Assembly (NCBI RefSeq): GCF_042652185.1
Contig: NZ_JBHSIX010000005.1
Reading direction: 5' to 3' (one strand)
Origin: Actinacidiphila fildesensis
GTDB lineage: Bacteria; Actinomycetota; Actinomycetes; Streptomycetales; Streptomycetaceae
Length of the DNA stretch: 64,000 nucleotides
Positions 59,323 to 64,000 of this stretch are shown here, one piece after another. The notes beneath the pieces are model-generated. The model had not been told where the DNA came from. It made no database searches and worked only from the letters and a program-made list of their open reading frames with translations. Position 1 is the stretch's first letter. Every line of letters begins with the position of its first letter. The position numbers and the translations under genes were made by a program.

Positions 59323-59856
59323 TCAGTCGGCGAGGGCAACAGCGTTCTCCGCGATGGCCTCGGTGCGGGGCTCCGCGATCCGTACGTAGTCGCGCACGTC
59401 CAGCGCCACGGACAGGTTCAGATCGGCTGCGTTGAAGAAGATCTCTTCGTGTTCCAGGAGGGCCGGGTCGACGACGAGTTCCAGCGCTGGATCGAAGGTG
59501 AAAGGCACGATGGCGCCGCTGACACAACCGGAAAGGCGTTCAGCGGTGGCGCGGTCGGCGAAGGACGCCTGCCGTGCCTCCCAGAGCTCCTGGATCCTGT
59601 CCAGATTGACCCGGCGGTCACCGGGCACCACGGCCAGGACGTAGTGAGAACTTTTCTTGGTCATCTTCACTCGGACGACGATGCACTTCGCTGCCTGCCC
59701 CACCGGGTGCCCGCGCAGGGCGCTCACCACGTCGGTTCTGCCTTCAGATGCGTGCTCGATCCGCCGGAAGCGGGCGCGGTGGTGGGTGAGATGGTCGAGG
59801 AGATGAGCACGCGCCGTGCGGTCGACGGGCGTGGCTTGAATCAGTGTGTCGCTCAT
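59323..59856 (-). CDS. YbaK/prolyl-tRNA editing-domain protein
   Basis: A 177-aa single-domain protein of the YbaK/ProX editing family, which hydrolyses mischarged aminoacyl-tRNA in trans. Visible landmarks: FRRIEHASEGRTDVVSALRG, HPVGQAAKCIVVRVK (the conserved Lys region), HYVLAVVPGDRRVNL, then RLSGCVSGAIVPFTFDP (GxVPP-like) and a C-terminal NLSVALDVRDYVRI. Start at 59856 chosen by conservation; the frame is open to 59907. Stands alone on the minus strand. Confidence 0.82.
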   Translation of the reverse strand: MSDTLIQATPVDRTARAHLLDHLTHHRARFRRIEHASEGRTDVVSALRGHPVGQAAKCIVVRVKMTKKSSHYVLAVVPGDRRVNLDRIQELWEARQASFADRATAERLSGCVSGAIVPFTFDPALELVVDPALLEHEEIFFNAADLNLSVALDVRDYVRIAEPRTEAIAENAVALAD

Positions 59857-60015
59857 CCCCGAACCATCGCGGAATCCGATTGGTTGTCGGCAAAGCCGAA
59901 GGTGCATGGGCGCAACGGCCGGATCGGGCAGACGGCTGCGGGGTCACGCGGTCCACGCCACCTGCGGCACACTCAGGCTCGCTCACGATGGCCCGCACCA
60001 GGGCCGCGCCCGCTG

Positions 60016-61218
60016 TCAACGCAAGGGGAACATCTGTAGCGGATGCCATCTCCCGTCTCCCCATTGCGACAGGTGGACCAGGCGGTGGTGGGCGTCGAGG
60101 TAGTACCGGCCACGCATTCCCACCTCGTACCCGTCCAGCCGTCGCACCGCCCGGACCGCTCCGGTCGCGCCGTCGAGCAGGTGCACACGGACGTGAGGGT
60201 CCGCTTGGCTCACCACCGCGACGTGACCGTCTGCCGCGAAGACATTGACGACCACCCCATGCGACCACCAGGTCCAGCGGGGCGCCCCGCCGTCCAGGGC
60301 GAACGCGGTCAGCTGATCGGCGCAGGCGTTCACCGGACGCACCACGGCAACCAGCAGTTCACCCACCGCGGCCACGCGCTGTCCGTCGGACAGTCCATCC
60401 ACACGTCCGTACGCCGCGACACGCAGCTCGCCGTGCGCGGAGACCGGTATCCGCCCGGCCGTCCGCCCGTCCTCGGCGTCGAGGACCAGCACCTCCTCCG
60501 GCCCGCGGCGGCCCCGGCCACGACCTCGGCACAGGACGGCGAGCGGATCTTCCTGCAGGACGTGGACCGTGGCCACGGGCCCGTGCGTGGACGGAGCGGT
60601 CTCCCAGCGGACGGTCCCTTCGGCCGCGTCGAGACACCGGACGGTGAGGTGGCCGTCGTCCAGCCCGACCTGGATGATGCCGGTCCGGCAGACGGCGAGT
60701 TGGACGTTGCCCCTCAACGCTGCGGTCGGGGGCCAGACGGGACGTCCGCTGTTCAGTGCGTAGGCCTGGAGCCCGAGCCCGTCCGTCAGGAGGACGGCGC
60801 GGTTCGGGGCGACTGCGACGGCTCCGCGGACGTGCTGCTCGTGCAGGCTCCAGGATCCGCCGCTGAGGTCGAACGGAACGGACCACAGGGCAGTGCCGTC
60901 CTCGACCCCAACGGCGGTGACAGCGCAGTCGGCGACCTCGCCACCTGCGCTGTCGTCCGCGTGGACGGCCAGACCCACCCCGCTCACAGCCGTGCGGCTC
61001 ATGGCGAGCAGCGCCGTGCGGCCGGGAACGGTCCACGACCAGACGGCTTCCCCGGTGCCCAGGTCGTAAGCGTGCAACCCGTCCGCGCGCCCGCGCACCA
61101 CCGAACCGGCCGCGCACCAGCCCCCCACGGCACCCTGGCTGCCGAACGCACCTGAAACCCCCGGAACCCGCCAGGCGGGCCGCACCTGCCGCAGCCGTCT
61201 CTTGGCGATCCGTTCCAT
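60016..61218 (-). CDS. PQQ-like beta-propeller protein
   Basis: A 400-aa repeat protein with several PQQ/WD-like blades: GLHAYDLGTGEAVWSWTVPG, GVEDGTALWSVPFDLSGG, LQAYALNSGRPVWPP, CLDAAEGTVRWETAP and others, each ending in a Trp-containing strand. No signal peptide or kinase domain is seen, so probably cytosolic. GGAGG five bases upstream decides for the ATG at 61218 over the GTG at 61224. Function unknown; propellers of this kind are often fused to or partnered with Ser/Thr kinases. Confidence 0.75.
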   Translation of the reverse strand: MERIAKRRLRQVRPAWRVPGVSGAFGSQGAVGGWCAAGSVVRGRADGLHAYDLGTGEAVWSWTVPGRTALLAMSRTAVSGVGLAVHADDSAGGEVADCAVTAVGVEDGTALWSVPFDLSGGSWSLHEQHVRGAVAVAPNRAVLLTDGLGLQAYALNSGRPVWPPTAALRGNVQLAVCRTGIIQVGLDDGHLTVRCLDAAEGTVRWETAPSTHGPVATVHVLQEDPLAVLCRGRGRGRRGPEEVLVLDAEDGRTAGRIPVSAHGELRVAAYGRVDGLSDGQRVAAVGELLVAVVRPVNACADQLTAFALDGGAPRWTWWSHGVVVNVFAADGHVAVVSQADPHVRVHLLDGATGAVRAVRRLDGYEVGMRGRYYLDAHHRLVHLSQWGDGRWHPLQMFPLR

Positions 61219-61371
61219 CCCCACCTCCGGCAGCCCTCACCGCTGTGACCAGCGCCTTACCGCTCCAGGTCCTCGGGCCGAGCGGCGTCGGCGGACAAGC
61301 CTCCGGGTGCGTGACCCGCTCGATCGCGCTGTGCGGCCGATGACCTTCCGGGTCTCGGCCGGACGGGCGGG

Positions 61372-62205
61372 TCAGCGCAATCCGGCGAAGAGATCGTTCT
61401 CGGGTACGGCCGCGCCGGTGGCGTCCTTGACCCGTACGAAGGTCTCCACGCCCATCAACTCGCCGAACTTCTCCTTGCCCATCTTGAGGAAGAAGATGTT
61501 CTCGCCCTGACTGGCGTGCGCGGCCAGCGCATCGAACTTCTGACCGCTGAAGGGCGTGGTGTCCACCCACGTGAAGATCTCATCGTCGGGCAGGCCGATC
61601 TCGGCCATCGCGGCGGCCTCGGCAGGATCCGGCTCCGGCATGTCCTCATTGAACTCGCGCATGATCTCCCCGAAGCGCTGCATCATCGAGCGGGGCATCG
61701 TCGTCCAGTACACCTTCGGTGTCAGCTCGGTCATCTCCAGCGCCGCCATCGTGATGCGGTGGGCCTGAATGTGGTCGGGGTGGCCGTAGAACCCGTTCTC
61801 GTCATAGGTGACGACCACATCAGGTTGGTAGTGCCGCATGAGTTCCGCGAGCCGGGCGGCGCCTTCCTCCACGGGGGTCTGCCAGAAGGCTCCCGGGGCC
61901 TTGTTGCTCGGCCAGCCCATCATCCCGGAGTCGGCATAGTCCAGCGTCTCCAGATCACTGACCTTCAGGACCTCACAGCTCGCCTCGAGTTCTTGACGGC
62001 GCATCAGGACGACGGCCGCCGGATCGTGCCCGGCATCGCCCGGCTTGACACCCCCCGGTCCGTCACCACAACCGCCGTCGGTACACGTCACAAGAACCGT
62101 GCGGATGCCTTCCGCCGCATACCGCGCGAGGACCCCTCCGGTTCCGGTGGCTTCGTCGTCGGGGTGGGCGTGTACTGCCATCAGCGTCAAGGGTCGGTCA
62201 GTCAT
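61372..62205 (-). CDS. PIG-L family deacetylase (MshB/Mca-like)
   Basis: A 277-aa zinc-dependent N-deacetylase or amidase. Zinc-binding motif AVHAHPDDE at residue 10-18 and the third ligand in YGHPDHIQAH near residue 145, with VVVTYDENGFYGHP between. Size and the segment ALEMTELTPKVYWTTMPRS fit mycothiol S-conjugate amidase/MshB relatives, which cut GlcNAc-type substrates in actinobacterial thiol metabolism. GAGG lies eight bases before the ATG at 62205. The upstream part of the open frame is not conserved. Confidence 0.85.
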   Translation of the reverse strand: MTDRPLTLMAVHAHPDDEATGTGGVLARYAAEGIRTVLVTCTDGGCGDGPGGVKPGDAGHDPAAVVLMRRQELEASCEVLKVSDLETLDYADSGMMGWPSNKAPGAFWQTPVEEGAARLAELMRHYQPDVVVTYDENGFYGHPDHIQAHRITMAALEMTELTPKVYWTTMPRSMMQRFGEIMREFNEDMPEPDPAEAAAMAEIGLPDDEIFTWVDTTPFSGQKFDALAAHASQGENIFFLKMGKEKFGELMGVETFVRVKDATGAAVPENDLFAGLR

Positions 62206-62789
62206 TGAACAGTCCTCTGCAGAAATTGAGCTCGCGGCAGGCCTACCGCGATCCTGGGGCCCGGCTCCAGGTGGGATGACCTCGCGGTCTCCATATTCCC
62301 GCCCGTGCGGCGCCGGCCCCTCGCCCAATGCAACCGTGTCGGCCGGTCTGGATGTTCCCTGCGCAGCCGTATGGCTCCATCTCCCAGCATCCGGCCGAGC
62401 CGAGTGCTCACGAGACCCATGCCGAATTCCGCGGCAGCCCGCAGGTGACCAGGCCGGCCTCGTGCCGACGCCGGGCGGCCGTCCGCCCACAGGACCCTTG
62501 ATCATCCGACGGCGGTCCATCGGTCCGGCCACCCTGTGGATTTCCGCAGCGGAGGACCCGCTGAGCCCCGTCTCATTGGATGCTCGCCCAAGGTATGCCG
62601 CGCCATGCTCGCGCTTCTGCTAACTCTGGATGACGGCTGCCGCGCGGCGGTACGCCTCGGCGCGATCCTGCTCTCGGGCGGCGCGAACTTCGGGATCGGC
62701 CGACCACAGTGCTTGTCGGCTGGGTGGTAGGTACGGATGACTTCGAACTGCCTGTTCCGCACCGCCGCAGGGCGCGTCACAGCCGCGCT
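62206..62789. other. Intergenic region without recognisable gene
   Basis: 584 bp between two minus-strand genes. Open frames in all directions lack conserved motifs and proper codon bias. It should contain the promoter of the PIG-L gene. Confidence 0.45.
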
Positions 62790-64000
62790 TCACGGGGAAG
62801 ATGGTCGCGCTGGAGCTGTCGTCTGGTTCATTTCACCGATCGTCTGCCACAGCCGCAGCGCCCGCCCTCGGTGTTGGCGCGCCATGTGGTGGCTGCCGGC
62901 CGCGGCGTCCAGGTCGCCGATCAGTTGCCAGCACGTGGCCTCGTCCTGGCGGTCGCCGTGCCGGTGGAAGAGGCCAGCCGCGCGCTCCAACGCCGGGCTC
63001 GCCTGGTCCCGGTCGTCCTGACCGGCGTACACGCGGCCGACTTCCAGCAGCGTGTACGCGGTGCACCGCTCGTCGGCCAGTCTCTCGAAGGTGGCCGACG
63101 CCTGCCACAGACAGCGCAGCGCCTCGTCCGGATCACCGCGCCGATCGTGCAGTCTGCTGAACCGCCGCAGCACGACGGCGACGCGATGCTCGTCGTCAAG
63201 CGCCCTGGACAGGTTCAAGGCTCCGGTGAACCAGGACTCCGCCTCTTCGAGTTGGCCCTGCATGAGTCGCATCACGGCCATGGAGCAGGACAGCTGCGCT
63301 TCGACGTCCCGGTCGCCTTCACCGACCGCGATGGCCAGCGCTTGCTCGACACGTTCGAGTGCTTCGTCGTCACGGCCCTGCACCCGGCTGACCGTACTGA
63401 GCATCGCCACCGACAGTGCCTCGCCGCGTTTGTCCCCGTTGTCCCGGCACAGCTCGATGGACATGTCGAGGGCGCGGGTGGCTCGGTCGAATTCGTCTTG
63501 GTAGATGTGCAGTTGACCAAGTCCGCGGAGCAGCACCGATGCGCCGCGCGCGTTGCCGGTGGCCTCGGCCGCGTCCAGCGCGAGTCGGTGCCCGTGCTGC
63601 CAGTCCTGATACAGACACCGGTGGTCGTAGTAGGTGGCCGTGCCGGCCGCCAGCTCCCAGGCCAACTCGTCCAGGCCCCGGTCCACGGCAAGTTTCACCA
63701 CACCGAGCAGGTTGTCGCGTTCCGCGTCGAACCAGCCGAACGGATCGGCCATGAGCCGGTCCATGACCGCGTCGGGCAGCGACCGGCGCGGTGCCGAACC
63801 AGGCGCGGCGGTCAGCAGCCCAGCCGGCAGCCGGTCGGTACCGCGCCTGACCAGATCGAGCCAGACGGACAGCACCCGGATGATCGCGTCCCGCTTGTCC
63901 GCGGTCGGCAGGGGAGCGGCGATCTCCACGGCGCAGGTCCTGATCAGGTCGTGCAGTCGGTAGCGCGGCTGGCCGATGGCGTCGGTGGCGGTCAGCCGCA
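62790..64000 (-). CDS. AfsR-like TPR regulator, C-terminal part (runs off window)
   Basis: The frame is open through the right edge, so the 5' end is missing. The visible 403 or so residues begin RLTATDAIGQPRYRLHDLIR, the winged-helix end of a STAND/NB-ARC ATPase module, and continue with repeated TPR-like units (ARGASVLLRGLGQLHIYQDE, GDKRGEALSVAMLSTVSRVQ, CTAYTLLEVGRVYAGQDDRD). This arrangement is the C-terminal half of AfsR/SARP-type or LuxR-NB-ARC regulators. The DNA-binding domain would lie outside the window. Confidence 0.8.
   Translation of the reverse strand, partial: RLTATDAIGQPRYRLHDLIRTCAVEIAAPLPTADKRDAIIRVLSVWLDLVRRGTDRLPAGLLTAAPGSAPRRSLPDAVMDRLMADPFGWFDAERDNLLGVVKLAVDRGLDELAWELAAGTATYYDHRCLYQDWQHGHRLALDAAEATGNARGASVLLRGLGQLHIYQDEFDRATRALDMSIELCRDNGDKRGEALSVAMLSTVSRVQGRDDEALERVEQALAIAVGEGDRDVEAQLSCSMAVMRLMQGQLEEAESWFTGALNLSRALDDEHRVAVVLRRFSRLHDRRGDPDEALRCLWQASATFERLADERCTAYTLLEVGRVYAGQDDRDQASPALERAAGLFHRHGDRQDEATCWQLIGDLDAAAGSHHMARQHRGRALRLWQTIGEMNQTTAPARPSSP

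Noticed and set aside
62502..62780. Short frames in the gap before the last regulator
   Set aside because: No conserved motif, poor codon bias, no ribosome site.

Overview
The window is high-GC actinobacterial DNA, almost certainly from Streptomyces or a close relative. The evidence is strong third-position GC bias, a complete conservon (cvnABCDE) with a CYP157-type P450, AfsR-like and LAL-type giant regulators, a PAS/SpoIIE/HATPase fusion, DUF1707 and TerD proteins, a class IV lanthipeptide synthetase, a terpene synthase and many lone regulators. I see no rRNA, tRNA or CRISPR, and no intact transposase. Gene order and the number of decayed genes suggest an accessory, probably chromosome-arm, region.

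Layout. 0.2-7.6 kb: resolvase-like protein, DUF1707 protein, PAS-GAF-SpoIIE-HATPase phosphatase, an ArsR regulator with a divergent ArsO-like flavoprotein, and an ECF41-type sigma factor with a divergent NAD(P)-binding partner. 7.7-12.2 kb: class IV lanthipeptide locus (synthetase plus a 51-aa precursor gene) divergent from a secreted serine hydrolase. 12.2-16.2 kb: a compact four-gene operon, P450 - 30-aa aromatic-rich peptide - P450 - MFS exporter, which I read as a P450-modified RiPP cluster. This is the most interesting system here. 16.3-19.4 kb: Fur-family regulator, a decayed second fur gene ending in a perfect 72-bp palindrome, and katG. 19.4-23.3 kb: TerD/VWA protein, acyl-CoA dehydrogenase and a PadR regulator with a clear operator. 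24.0-29.4 kb: the conservon facing a sesquiterpene-cyclase-like gene. 30-36.4 kb: methyltransferase, a flavin monooxygenase preceded by a cysteine-rich leader ORF, a deaminase/F420-oxidoreductase pair, Lrp regulator, and small SnoaL, DUF1801 and AhpD proteins. 36.6-39.0 kb: XRE-NB-ARC-TPR regulator.

39.0-43.0 kb is a gene graveyard: two molybdoenzyme remnants, an AAA ATPase with a frameshifted C-terminus, and an MFS gene lacking its first helix and abutting that ATPase head to head. 43.1-49.8 kb: carotenoid oxygenase, a TAP-like hydrolase that has lost its catalytic triad, an MMPL transporter and an AI-2E transporter. 49.9-59.1 kb: agmatine deiminase remnant, alcohol dehydrogenase, lipoprotein, LAL regulator, secreted glycosidase, a 41-aa membrane protein and a broken nitrilase containing an expanded hexanucleotide repeat. 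59.3-64 kb: YbaK-type deacylase, beta-propeller protein, PIG-L deacetylase and the C-terminal part of another AfsR-like regulator that runs off the window.

All assignments come from reading sequence and translated motifs; no database search was run.
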